Under the pieces are notes generated by a model that had not been told where the DNA came from, searched no databases, and worked only from the letters and a program-made list of their open reading frames with translations. The position numbers and the translations under genes are program-made. This document shows positions 6,484 to 14,639 of a DNA stretch of 64,000 nucleotides, piece after piece. Every line of letters starts with the position of its first letter. The stretch's first letter is position 1. Source of the stretch: Candidatus Saccharimonadota bacterium. Its GTDB lineage: Bacteria > Patescibacteriota > Saccharimonadia > Saccharimonadales > Saccharimonadaceae. The DNA lies in NCBI GenBank assembly GCA_017406565.1, contig JAFQYG010000006.1:62001-126000 (forward strand), in the 5' to 3' direction.

Positions 6484-8730
6484 ATGCCAGACGATAACAC
6501 ACAAATGACTCCATCAATACCACCTGTAGATCCTACGGTGGCTTCTGCAGTTGTGGATACACCTGCAGATTCTGATAGTCAGCCGTCACCGTCGGCTGAG
6601 CCAACAAAGACTGAACCTGCTTCTGAGCCACCTGTCAGTGACGCAGTAGTTACTCCTACTGTCCCTTCAGATAATGCCGAACCAGCACCTGAACCTGCTC
6701 TTGATAACGGCTCTCTCCAAGTAGAAGTTGCCAGCAAAATTGCCGCTGCTAAAAATGTCCTTATTGCTTTATCAAGCGATCCATCTGTTGACGAGATGGC
6801 AGCCGCCATCGGTCTTTCGCTTTTCCTCGGTAAGCTTGGCAAACGTGCTACAGCTATTTATTCTGGTTCCACTCCAAACGCACTAGAATTTTTGAAGCCA
6901 GAAGAAACTTTCGAATCAACAGCAGACACTCTTCAGGATTTTGTCATTGCATTGAACAAAGAAAAGGCAGACCACCTTCGCTACAAGCTTGATGGTGATT
7001 TTGTCAAGATTTATATCACTCCATACGGAACTCGTATTTCTGAAGAAGATTTGAATTTCTCATATGGTGATTACAACGTAGATCTAGTTTTAGCGCTCGA
7101 TGTTGCCAATGGTATTGATTTGGATTCGGCTCTGCGCGAACACGGGCGCATTATGCACGACGCCGTAATCATTAATATTACTACTGGTAAACCAGGTAAA
7201 TTCGGCGAAATCGAGTGGAGCGACAAATCCGCTAGCTCAGTTTCTGAAATGATTGCGTCGTTGCTTTATAGAATAAGTGACGCTAAGGTTGAAAAAGAGG
7301 AGGCCACCGCCTTCCTCACCGGTATAGTTGCCGCTACTAACCGCTTCTCCAATGCTACTACTACTCCACACACCATGAAACTTGCATCTAAACTCATGGA
7401 ATCTGGAGCCAACCAACAACTTGTATCTAAAAACATTACTCCTGATGTCGACAACGAAATGGGCTCAGTCAACTTAGGAAATTCCTACGGCCTTGGTGAA
7501 GAAGCCATAGAAAAAAATTACGACCCAACTAAACTTGATATTCAACATGACGACGAAGCTCCAGTTGACGAATCTAAAGAAGTTGACGACTCTATTACAG
7601 AGAAAGAAAGTAGTCTATTAGATGATCTCAAAGCTGCTGAGGCAGGTTTAGTTGAAGCAGCTGCCGAAGTAACACCTGATGATAACAACGCCTCTTTGTC
7701 AATCGAAGGTGACGGAGAAAAACAAAGTCCTACCACATCAGAAGCATCAATTGAAGAACCATTATTAAAGACACCAGAAGACATAACAGATGATTTACCA
7801 CCAATTAAATTGTCTGAACCAGAACCAGCGCCTATTCCAGTTCCAGAGCCAACACCAGCTCCGGCACCTGAACCAGAACCAGTTCCAGAACCTGCCGCGC
7901 CAGCACCAGAAGCTGTTCCAGCACCAGTCCCTGTGCCACCGCCAGTGCCAGGGCCAACACCAGCTCCGGCACCTGAACCAGAACCAGTTCCAGAACCTGC
8001 CGCGCCAGCACCAGAAGCTGTTCCAGCACCAGTCCCTGTGCCACCGCCAGTGCCAGGGCCAGCACCTGCTCCGGTCCCAGCTCCGGCACCTGCTCCGGTC
8101 CCAGCTCCGGCACCTGAACCAGAACCAGTTCCAGCACCAGTCCCTGTGCCACCGCCAGTGCCAGGGCCAGCACCTGCTCCGACATCTACAATACCGACAA
8201 GCCCCAACCCTGCCGTTTCTCAGTTTTTGACTGAACCTGCTCCTTCTCTAGAGGGGGTAGAGCCTGAGCCAGAAGGGCCTGAAGCAGTCAGCCATGTTAG
8301 CGGGGAAAAGGTAATTGAACCAACTACTGATTTATCTGCTATTGGTGGTCCTGAAGGTAATAAATATGGTCAAATGTTAGAAGCCGCTCTAGAAGCAGCA
8401 AATAATGCTGCTCCCGTTGTTACCAACCCAGCTGCTGCCAGTACTCCGGCAGTACCTAATGCACCAGAGATAAATGGTGTACCAGAGATGAATTATATGC
8501 CAATGCCTGGCGATCAAATTCTGCCACCACCACCGACTCCTCCAATAAATATGGCAAATGTCGCAGCTCCCGGTCCTAATATGGGTATACCACCTATTCA
8601 GCCAATCCAACCAGCTGCTCCGGTACAAGCTCCAGCACCTACACCACTTGGTCCTCAACCTGCTATGCAAGATCAAATCTACGCTCCTCAAGCTGCCGAC
8701 CCAAGTGCTTTCAAAATCCCAGGCATGTAA
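6484..8730 (+). CDS. DHH-phosphoesterase-like protein with degenerate active site and a long Pro-rich region
   Basis: The protein has 748 residues. Residues about 75-330 resemble the N-terminal domain of DHH/NrnA-type phosphoesterases ([33 protein letters not shown], then a conserved helical part). The metal-binding DxD and DHH motifs are not intact: SDPSVDE replaces NPDGD and no DHH is seen. It is probably a non-catalytic or scaffold protein. Residues about 440-580 are Pro/Ala/Glu repeats, followed by a low-complexity Pro-rich tail. No signal peptide or membrane helix is evident. An AAGAAAGG ribosome site precedes the ATG. Similar Pro-rich DHH-like proteins occur in CPR genomes, but the function is unknown. 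Confidence 0.55.
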   Translation: MPDDNTQMTPSIPPVDPTVASAVVDTPADSDSQPSPSAEPTKTEPASEPPVSDAVVTPTVPSDNAEPAPEPALDNGSLQVEVASKIAAAKNVLIALSSDPSVDEMAAAIGLSLFLGKLGKRATAIYSGSTPNALEFLKPEETFESTADTLQDFVIALNKEKADHLRYKLDGDFVKIYITPYGTRISEEDLNFSYGDYNVDLVLALDVANGIDLDSALREHGRIMHDAVIINITTGKPGKFGEIEWSDKSASSVSEMIASLLYRISDAKVEKEEATAFLTGIVAATNRFSNATTTPHTMKLASKLMESGANQQLVSKNITPDVDNEMGSVNLGNSYGLGEEAIEKNYDPTKLDIQHDDEAPVDESKEVDDSITEKESSLLDDLKAAEAGLVEAAAEVTPDDNNASLSIEGDGEKQSPTTSEASIEEPLLKTPEDITDDLPPIKLSEPEPAPIPVPEPTPAPAPEPEPVPEPAAPAPEAVPAPVPVPPPVPGPTPAPAPEPEPVPEPAAPAPEAVPAPVPVPPPVPGPAPAPVPAPAPAPVPAPAPEPEPVPAPVPVPPPVPGPAPAPTSTIPTSPNPAVSQFLTEPAPSLEGVEPEPEGPEAVSHVSGEKVIEPTTDLSAIGGPEGNKYGQMLEAALEAANNAAPVVTNPAAASTPAVPNAPEINGVPEMNYMPMPGDQILPPPPTPPINMANVAAPGPNMGIPPIQPIQPAAPVQAPAPTPLGPQPAMQDQIYAPQAADPSAFKIPGM
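7849..8178 (+). repeat. Tandem Pro/Ala/Glu-encoding repeats
   Basis: A 105-nt unit (35 residues, starting [11 protein letters not shown]) occurs twice in a row at 7849-7953 and 7954-8058 with near-identical DNA. It is followed by shorter partial copies to about 8178. The near-identity points to recent duplication within the gene. Confidence 0.85.
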
Positions 8731-8772
8731 GTCTTGCTTTTCTATCCAATTTGCGATATAATCACAAGAAGT

Positions 8773-8849
8773 GGAATCGTAGCTCAGTTGGTTAGAGCGC
8801 TGCCCTGTCACGGCAGAGGTCGCGAGTTCGAGTCTCGTCGGTTCCGCCA
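8773..8849 (+). tRNA. tRNA-Asp (GTC)
   Basis: A 77-nt cloverleaf has acceptor stem GGAATCG/CGGTTCC, D-arm AGCTCAGTTGG, anticodon loop CTGTCAC with anticodon GTC, and T-arm GAGTTCGAGTCTC. The CCA end is encoded. A TGCGATATAAT-type promoter box lies just upstream at about 8753-8760. Confidence 0.95.
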
Positions 8850-8901
8850 TTTTTTTTGTGTCTTGATAATCTCACTAATCTGTGATATAATACACCTTAA
8901 T

Positions 8902-9120
8902 ATGGCTATAAAAGTTACAAGAAAAGATCAAGGCGAGGCTAACGAGAATATTATTCGTCGTTTTAATCGCAAAGTCCTTCAGAGTGGTATGATGCCATTA
9001 AAGAAATCTCAAATGCGTTTTTCCAAACCAATGTCTAAACGCGAGAGACGTCTCAAAGCCATCATTCGCGAGGCTCGCAAGGCTGAAAAGACCGAGCGCA
9101 TCAAACTAGGACTCAAATAA
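8902..9120 (+). CDS. rpsU: Small ribosomal subunit protein bS21
   Basis: The protein has 72 residues: MAIKVTRKDQGEANENIIRR, then FNRKVLQSGMM and KPMSKRERRLKA, matching bS21. This protein sits near the 3' end of 16S rRNA in the 30S subunit. A longer upstream reading frame runs through tRNA-Asp and is rejected; ATG 8902 is chosen because the family starts MAIKV and a TATAAT box ends 10 nt upstream. It is followed by a strong terminator. Confidence 0.9.
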   Translation: MAIKVTRKDQGEANENIIRRFNRKVLQSGMMPLKKSQMRFSKPMSKRERRLKAIIREARKAEKTERIKLGLK

Positions 9121-9123
9121 AAT

Positions 9124-9144
9124 ATCCCCTTCGGGGGATTTTTT
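9124..9144 (+). terminator. Rho-independent terminator after rpsU
   Basis: A 6-bp stem ATCCCC/GGGGAT with a TTCG tetraloop is followed by a T-run, 3 nt after the rpsU stop. Confidence 0.85.
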
Positions 9145-9172
9145 AGTGATATAATAATATCAAAGGAGAACT

Positions 9173-9766
9173 ATGATTATATTATTTGGCCTGGCTGGCT
9201 CAGGCAAGGGGACTCAAGGCAAAGCACTATCCGAGATTTTCGGTTGGCGTTGGTTATCAGTTGGTGAAGCTATTCGCGAACATGGTGGTTACGAAGAAAT
9301 AATTAACAATGGTGGTCTAATCCCCGATGAAGATGTAATTAAACTAATGGATAAACAAATCCAAAAAGCTGAAGATGAAGGATTTGATGTTATCTTAGAT
9401 GGTTATCCACGCGACAAAGCCCAAGCCGAATATATCATGAATACTATGGCTGATAAAATTGATGGCGCCATTATTCTTGAAGTTCCCAAAGAAGAACTCT
9501 ATGAACGTTTAGCTCTTCGTGGGCGTGACGACGATAAAGAAAAAGCCAGCATTGACCGTCGTTTTGAAGTTTTTGAACAAAATATTTATTCAATTCTACC
9601 TCTGTTAGAAGCTCAAAACATCCCAATTGAACGCGTTGATGGCGTTGGTAAAATCGAAGAAGTTACTGCACGTTTGGTCGAAACAGTCGAAAGGCTCAAC
9701 CCAGATGCAACCGAACAATCTCAAGATGTTAACGGTGGAGAAATCGAGAAAAGCTATGGCGAGTAA
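9173..9766 (+). CDS. adk: Adenylate kinase family nucleoside monophosphate kinase
   Basis: The protein has 197 residues. Walker A GLAGSGKGTQ is at about residues 6-15, the NMP-binding helix region lies at 30-60, and DGYPRDKAQAEY (the DGFPR-type motif) is near 85. The lid RLALRGRDDDKEKASIDRRF is short and has no zinc cysteines. It would interconvert AMP, ATP and ADP. The C-terminus has a ~20-residue acidic extension. A good AAAGGAG site lies 6 nt before ATG, and a TATAAT box lies upstream at about 9149. Its stop overlaps the map start by 11 nt. Confidence 0.85.
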   Translation: MIILFGLAGSGKGTQGKALSEIFGWRWLSVGEAIREHGGYEEIINNGGLIPDEDVIKLMDKQIQKAEDEGFDVILDGYPRDKAQAEYIMNTMADKIDGAIILEVPKEELYERLALRGRDDDKEKASIDRRFEVFEQNIYSILPLLEAQNIPIERVDGVGKIEEVTARLVETVERLNPDATEQSQDVNGGEIEKSYGE

Positions 9767-10547
9767 CGGGCTTATTAATATTGAAACCACCACTAGGGAA
9801 GAAGTTGATAAAAAAATCTCTGCCATGCGCGAATGTGGTAAAATTCACGGTAAACTCTTTCAAGATTTGAGAGAACATGTCAAACCTGGTATGACCGGTA
9901 AAGAAATCGACTCCTGGGTTCGCCAAGAAATCGTCAAACGTGGTGGTAAAGTTGCTTATGATATGCTTGATGATGAATTTCCGGGCGCTATCTGTATATC
10001 TGTCAATGATGAATTAGTCCACGGCGCTCCCAAGGATGAACCACTAGAGGAAGGTGACAAAGTATCCTTTGATCTCGATATTTATTATAAAGGCTATTTT
10101 ACGGACTCAGCTTTTACCATGATTGTCGGTGATAAAGGCAGCCCTGCTGTCAAAAAAATGATTCAGGTTACCGAATCTTCTATGTGGGAGGGGATTGCTC
10201 AAGTTAAACCAGGCGCACACATCGGCGACATTGGTCATGCCGTTGAAAAAGTTTTAAGAAAAGGCCACCTTGGAGTTATCGAAAATTATATAGGACATGG
10301 TATTGGTAAAACTATGCATGAAGCCCCCGAAGTCCCTAATTATGGCAAAAAAGGACACGGATACAAACTTGTTGAAGGTGATACGATTTGCATTGAACCT
10401 ATGTCTTGTCTTGGTAAACCAGCAAACTACGTCGATAAAGATGACAACTGGACTGTCAAAATGAAAGATGGCAGCATCGGCTGCCACTGCGAACATACTG
10501 TTCTAGTCACTCATGATGGCTATGAAATACTAACGTTACCCGACTAA
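9756..10547 (+). CDS. map: Methionine aminopeptidase, type I
   Basis: The protein is 263 residues from ATG 9756. All five metal ligands of the family are visible: the two Asp residues in SFDLDIYYKGYFTDSAF, His in GHGIGKTMHEAP, Glu in CIEPM and Glu in CEHTVLVT; the substrate His lies in SVNDELVHGAP. It removes the initiator Met from nascent proteins. The start is placed inside the adk 3' end (11-nt overlap); a longer frame reaching back to 9627 would lie entirely inside adk and is rejected. The adk-map coupling is common in bacteria. Confidence 0.92.
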   Translation: MASNGLINIETTTREEVDKKISAMRECGKIHGKLFQDLREHVKPGMTGKEIDSWVRQEIVKRGGKVAYDMLDDEFPGAICISVNDELVHGAPKDEPLEEGDKVSFDLDIYYKGYFTDSAFTMIVGDKGSPAVKKMIQVTESSMWEGIAQVKPGAHIGDIGHAVEKVLRKGHLGVIENYIGHGIGKTMHEAPEVPNYGKKGHGYKLVEGDTICIEPMSCLGKPANYVDKDDNWTVKMKDGSIGCHCEHTVLVTHDGYEILTLPD

Positions 10548-10606
10548 AACCATAAGTATCGGACGAAGGTTAGTTTTAATTTAGACAAGTATGGTATAAT
10601 TAAACC

Positions 10607-11839
10607 ATGGATAACAATAACCACTTTGTTACAGGTCTTGATGTCGGCACCGAGAACGTTCGTGCTGTCATCGCAAGCATTAATAGTGAAGGTAAAATCG
10701 CCATCGTCGGATATAATGAAGGCAAATCCGCTGGTATGCGTAAAGGCATTCCAGCCAATCTCGCAGGTCCAGCCGGCGCTATCGATAAGATGCTTGGTGA
10801 TGCCGAGCGTATGGGTGGTTATGATGTACGTAGTGCTTATGTATCCATTAATGGGTCTACTGTGATTTCTACTCATACCGAAGGCATGATTGCCGTCGGT
10901 AACGCCGAACACGAAATAAACGGCGAAGACTTAAATCGTGTCGAGGACGTAGCGGTTTCTGGTCGTATTCCAGCAAATCGCGATGTTCTAGACGTAATTC
11001 CTTTAGAATATGCACTTGATGGTCAAGCTGGCATCAAAGATCCACTTGGCATGGCTGGTGCTAGGCTTGAGATGCGTGCAAACGTCATCTCTGCGCTCAC
11101 TCCAAACTGTGAAAACTTAAAGCGTGCTACTATGAACGCTGACGTCGAAGCACTTAGGTTGATTCCAAGTGTAGTTGCGGCCGCTAAAGCTGTTCTCACT
11201 GATCGCCAAAAAGAAAATGGCGTAGCCGTCATTGACCTTGGTGCTGCTACCACTAGCGTAGCTATTTATGAAGAGGGTGACTTACAGTATGTCGGCGTTG
11301 TTCCAATTGGTTCAAATAATATTACCAATGATTTAGCTATTGTGCTCGCCATCGCTCCTGACCTTGCCGAAGAGATTAAAACACGTTTCATTACTGGTAG
11401 TTTCCACACTGACAAATCTCCCGCTATCAAAGTAGGGAAGCATGGTGAACGCACTTTTGAGCGTAAAGAAGTCGAAGACGTTGTCATGGCACGCCTCGAA
11501 GAGATATTTGACGAAATTCGTAAAAAACTAAAAGCTGCTCATTACGATCAGCGCCTACCAGAGGGTATCATTCTGACTGGTGGTGGTGCTAAAATGCGCG
11601 ATATTGAGATTTTTGCTAAAAAGTGCCTCGAGGCCGCTGTCACTATCGGTGTACCTCAAGATCTCGATGGGGTGTCCAAAGCTGTTGAGAAACCCGAATT
11701 TGCTACTGCTATTGGCCTCGCACTCATTGCTGCCGAAGATTCTCAATACCAAGCATCCACCATTAAAAAATCTAAGAAATCTAAATCTGCCAAGTCAAAT
11801 TCCGGTGGCTTCCTTAAGAAACTCTTTTCAAAGTTTTAA
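10607..11839 (+). CDS. ftsA: Cell division protein FtsA
   Basis: The protein has 410 residues with an actin-like ATPase fold: phosphate-1 LDVGTENVRAVIA near the N-terminus, phosphate-2 VIDLGAATTSVAIY at about residue 208, and adenosine motif IILTGGGAKM at about 322. The C-terminus GGFLKKLFSKF is a short amphipathic helix expected to bind the membrane. It tethers FtsZ filaments. TGG-TATAAT at 10592-10600 ends 6 nt before the ATG and there is no Shine-Dalgarno site, so the mRNA is probably leaderless. It is followed by ftsZ after 92 nt. Confidence 0.95.
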   Translation: MDNNNHFVTGLDVGTENVRAVIASINSEGKIAIVGYNEGKSAGMRKGIPANLAGPAGAIDKMLGDAERMGGYDVRSAYVSINGSTVISTHTEGMIAVGNAEHEINGEDLNRVEDVAVSGRIPANRDVLDVIPLEYALDGQAGIKDPLGMAGARLEMRANVISALTPNCENLKRATMNADVEALRLIPSVVAAAKAVLTDRQKENGVAVIDLGAATTSVAIYEEGDLQYVGVVPIGSNNITNDLAIVLAIAPDLAEEIKTRFITGSFHTDKSPAIKVGKHGERTFERKEVEDVVMARLEEIFDEIRKKLKAAHYDQRLPEGIILTGGGAKMRDIEIFAKKCLEAAVTIGVPQDLDGVSKAVEKPEFATAIGLALIAAEDSQYQASTIKKSKKSKSAKSNSGGFLKKLFSKF

Positions 11840-11931
11840 TAACAAGGCATTATTCAATTTCTATTCTCGCTCAACCCTTGATTTTAGCGCATTTTAGGTG
11901 TATACTTATCTTAAATTAAAGTGAGGTAGTT

Positions 11932-13098
11932 ATGCCAGAAGTTAAACCAACAGAGGTGGAAAGTAAAGCAAGTATTAAAGTCGTAGGTGTAGGTGGTGCC
12001 GGTGGTTCTGCAGTAGAGCGCATGAAAGAAGTGGGTCTTTCTGGCGTTGAATTTGTCGCAATCAACACCGATGCACAAGCCTTGCATCACTCCCCAGCAG
12101 ATGTTAAAGTTCATATCGGTAAAGGCTTAGGCGCCGGTGGCGATCCTGAAAAAGGCCGCGAAGCTGCCGAAGAGGGCAGAGAAGCCATTGATAAAGCACT
12201 AGATGGAGCTGATATGGTTTTTATTACACTTGGTGCTGGTGGTGGCACCGGTTCCGGTGCTGGACCTATTGTCGCTGAAGAAGCCCGCAAGAAAGATATT
12301 CTCACTGTTGGTGTTGCTACTAAGCCATTTACCTTTGAAGGTGCTCGTCGTCGTGCTAATGCTGATGTCGCCATTGATAAACTCGCTCGTCAAGTTGATG
12401 CGCTCATCACTATTCCGAACGATCGACTTTTACAAACTATCGATCCGCGCACCCCGTTACTTGAAACTTTCAAAATTGCAGATGATGTTCTTCGTCAAGG
12501 TGTTCAGGGCATCTCTGAATTAATTACCGAACACTCGCTTATTAATCTCGACTTTGCCGACGTTAAAGCCATTATGAAAAACGCCGGTTCTGCATTGATG
12601 GGTATTGGTCGCGCTAGCGGGGAAAACCGCGCCGTTATTGCCGCCCAGCAAGCTGTTGAATCACCTCTTATCGAAGTCAAGATTGAAGGTGCTCGTGGCG
12701 TACTATTCTCAGTAGCAGGTGGTTATGATATGTCCATGAGTGAAGTCCAAGAGGCCGCCGAAGTTATTACTGGTGCAGTTTCACCCGATGCCAATATTAT
12801 CTTTGGTGCTTCTATCCGCCCAGAACTTGAAGATGAGCTTATTGTTACTGTAGTTGCTACTGGTTTTGATTCAGACTACTACAACGAACCAGAACCAGAA
12901 CCAGTTGCTGAGACCACTAGTAGTTTTAAAGACGAAAAACCCGCTGTAGAAGCTAAGGATTTCGCTGTAGAGAATAAGTCAAATATGTGGGACACTATCA
13001 AACAAGAGCCCACTCCAGAACCTACTCCTACTAATGATGACGAACTTGATGTTCCACCATCCCTAAGAGACCGCTTGAAAGGTAAAAAACGCAAATAA
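11932..13098 (+). CDS. ftsZ: Cell division protein FtsZ
   Basis: The protein has 388 residues. The tubulin signature GAGGGTGSGAGP, the N-terminal VVGVGGAGGSAVERM loop and the T7 loop region NLDFADVKAIM are intact. The acidic linker after residue 320 leads to the C-terminal peptide LDVPPSLRDRL, which is the FtsA-binding tail. It forms the cytokinetic ring. A GTGAGG site precedes the ATG, so unlike ftsA it carries a leader. It is followed by nrdR after 12 nt. Confidence 0.97.
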   Translation: MPEVKPTEVESKASIKVVGVGGAGGSAVERMKEVGLSGVEFVAINTDAQALHHSPADVKVHIGKGLGAGGDPEKGREAAEEGREAIDKALDGADMVFITLGAGGGTGSGAGPIVAEEARKKDILTVGVATKPFTFEGARRRANADVAIDKLARQVDALITIPNDRLLQTIDPRTPLLETFKIADDVLRQGVQGISELITEHSLINLDFADVKAIMKNAGSALMGIGRASGENRAVIAAQQAVESPLIEVKIEGARGVLFSVAGGYDMSMSEVQEAAEVITGAVSPDANIIFGASIRPELEDELIVTVVATGFDSDYYNEPEPEPVAETTSSFKDEKPAVEAKDFAVENKSNMWDTIKQEPTPEPTPTNDDELDVPPSLRDRLKGKKRK

Positions 13099-13110
13099 GA
13101 GAGGGCGCGG

Positions 13111-13560
13111 ATGGAGCGAAATTTCAGAATCGGAGATAGCAAAGTTCTAGAAAGCCGCGAAACGGTAGATGGTACCATGATTCGCCGCCGTCGCGAATCT
13201 AGCGACGGTCACCGCTTTACTACTTATGAACGTATTGAGATGCCACCTCTTACAGTTAAAAAACGCAGTGGCAACAAAGAAATCTACGATCGTGACAAGC
13301 TATTACTTGCGGTTCGTCGTAGTGTCGGTAAGTTCTTCAATTCTGAACTCGAAGTTGAAGAAGTTGTCAATAAAGCTTCAGATATTTTATATAGTTATGG
13401 CACAGATGAAATTACCAGCAAACAAATCGGCGAGGCCGTCCTTGATGTCCTAGCCGAAGTAAATGAAGTTGCTTATGTTCGTTTCGCATCTGTCTTCCGC
13501 GAATTTAAAACGCTAGAAGACTTTGAAAATATTTTAAAAGAGCAAAAAAGGAAGAAATAA
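13111..13560 (+). CDS. nrdR: Transcriptional repressor NrdR with the zinc-ribbon cysteines missing
   Basis: The protein has 149 residues. It aligns with NrdR through SKVLESRETVDGTMIRRRRE, HRFTTYERIE, the ATP-cone (KKRSGNKEIYDRDKLLLAVR) and VAYVRFASVFREFK. In typical NrdR the N-terminus is CPFC and the RRRRE stretch is followed by C..C; here these are RNFRIG and SSDG. The protein contains no cysteine at all. NrdR represses ribonucleotide reductase genes when the ATP-cone binds ATP/dATP. Two NrdR-like box pairs in this window (3920-3968 and 38813-38861) are its likely targets, so it is probably functional despite lacking a zinc site. It lies directly after ftsZ. Confidence 0.85.
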   Translation: MERNFRIGDSKVLESRETVDGTMIRRRRESSDGHRFTTYERIEMPPLTVKKRSGNKEIYDRDKLLLAVRRSVGKFFNSELEVEEVVNKASDILYSYGTDEITSKQIGEAVLDVLAEVNEVAYVRFASVFREFKTLEDFENILKEQKRKK

Positions 13561-13563
13561 TCT

Positions 13564-13818
13564 ATGAGGGTGGTATGTGTTTATAAAGATAATCAAGATT
13601 ATACTAGGTCCGTTAATGAATGGATTGAAGATTTACGTCGTCAAACTGGTCGCGAAATAGAGACTATGGACCCAGATAGAAATCCTGGCTTTTGTGAGGC
13701 CTACGATATTGTTGAATATCCTACCATTATCGCTATCGACCACGATGGCTCCATTCGTGCCGTTTGGCGAGGGCGTAATTTACCACTCTTAGACGATGTA
13801 ACCTTCTATATGATATAA
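13564..13818 (+). CDS. Thioredoxin-fold-like small protein
   Basis: The protein has 84 residues. The C-terminal half (IVEYPTIIAIDHDGSIRAVWRG) matches the cis-proline strand region of thioredoxins, but no CXXC active site is visible; the single Cys is in PGFCEAY. It is therefore unlikely to be a dithiol oxidoreductase. It starts 4 nt after nrdR. Its last codons overlap the TATAAT promoter of the next gene. Confidence 0.4.
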   Translation: MRVVCVYKDNQDYTRSVNEWIEDLRRQTGREIETMDPDRNPGFCEAYDIVEYPTIIAIDHDGSIRAVWRGRNLPLLDDVTFYMI

Positions 13819-13825
13819 TGAGCTA

Positions 13826-14626
13826 ATGGATACAGTTAAAAATATTATTGAAAATGTTTGGGTACAAAGGGGTGTTTGGTCATTCATTGTTGTACTTTTT
13901 AGTGGATTAAGCTATTTTGCTATCTCGCGTTTTTTAGCGCGTAAAGAAAAAGCCAATGTCAGAATAATGTCTCAAAAAAAGAATAAAACATTTATTCGGA
14001 TGTTAAAAAGCATTATCGGCTACGCTCTCGCTATTATCACGGTTCTCATAGTTCTTCAAATCTACGGCATTGATGTCACCTCCATGCTAGCTGGTGTTGG
14101 TATTGCTTCTATTATTATCGGTTTTGCTCTCCAAGACGCTCTTAAAGATATTTTCCGAGGGTTTGATATTGTTACTGACGGTTATTACGAAATCGGCGAT
14201 ATTATTAAATTCGGCGATAACACTGGAAAGGTTCTTTCTATTAGTCTTCGTACCACCAAAATGCAAGATATTATGACAGGGAACATGGTATCAATAGCTA
14301 ATCGTAACATCAATCAAGTCGAAGTTGTTTCTGGCGATGTTTATCTTACTGTACCAATGCCCTATGAATTAACAATCGAGAAGTCAGAAAAAATTCTGAA
14401 AGAAGCCGTTGCTAAAATCAAAAAGCAAGCTAACGTCAAAGACGTCAATCTTTACGGTTTCACCAGTATCGGCGACTCAGCTCTTAATTATTTAGTTTAT
14501 GTTAGTTGCGATCCGACTTTAAAGCTCGGCGTTCGTCGTCAATCTCTACGCACCATCGTCACAACCCTAGAGCAACATAAAGTAAATATCCCGTATCCTC
14601 AACTCGACGTCCATTCTAAGAAGTGA
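13826..14626 (+). CDS. Small-conductance mechanosensitive channel, MscS family
   Basis: The protein has 266 residues, with about three hydrophobic helices (about 13-33, 62-82 and 86-105). The pore-lining helix has the GVGIASIIIGFALQDALKDI pattern, and the beta domain follows as YYEIGDIIKFGDNTGKV. It would open on membrane tension to release solutes. TGA-TATAAT at 13811-13819 overlaps the stop of the previous gene and ends 6 nt before ATG, so this is a leaderless start. Confidence 0.9.
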   Translation: MDTVKNIIENVWVQRGVWSFIVVLFSGLSYFAISRFLARKEKANVRIMSQKKNKTFIRMLKSIIGYALAIITVLIVLQIYGIDVTSMLAGVGIASIIIGFALQDALKDIFRGFDIVTDGYYEIGDIIKFGDNTGKVLSISLRTTKMQDIMTGNMVSIANRNINQVEVVSGDVYLTVPMPYELTIEKSEKILKEAVAKIKKQANVKDVNLYGFTSIGDSALNYLVYVSCDPTLKLGVRRQSLRTIVTTLEQHKVNIPYPQLDVHSKK

Positions 14627-14639
14627 TATAATATACTCT

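Noticed and set aside
7542-8207. Long reverse-strand frame of Gly/Thr/Ala repeats
   Set aside because: It is the antisense of the Pro-rich repeats of the 6484 gene; repeat periodicity keeps several frames open. No promoter or ribosome site supports it.
8734-8901. An N-terminal extension of rpsU running through tRNA-Asp
   Set aside because: It is a read-through of a tRNA gene; bS21 begins at MAIKV and has its own promoter box.
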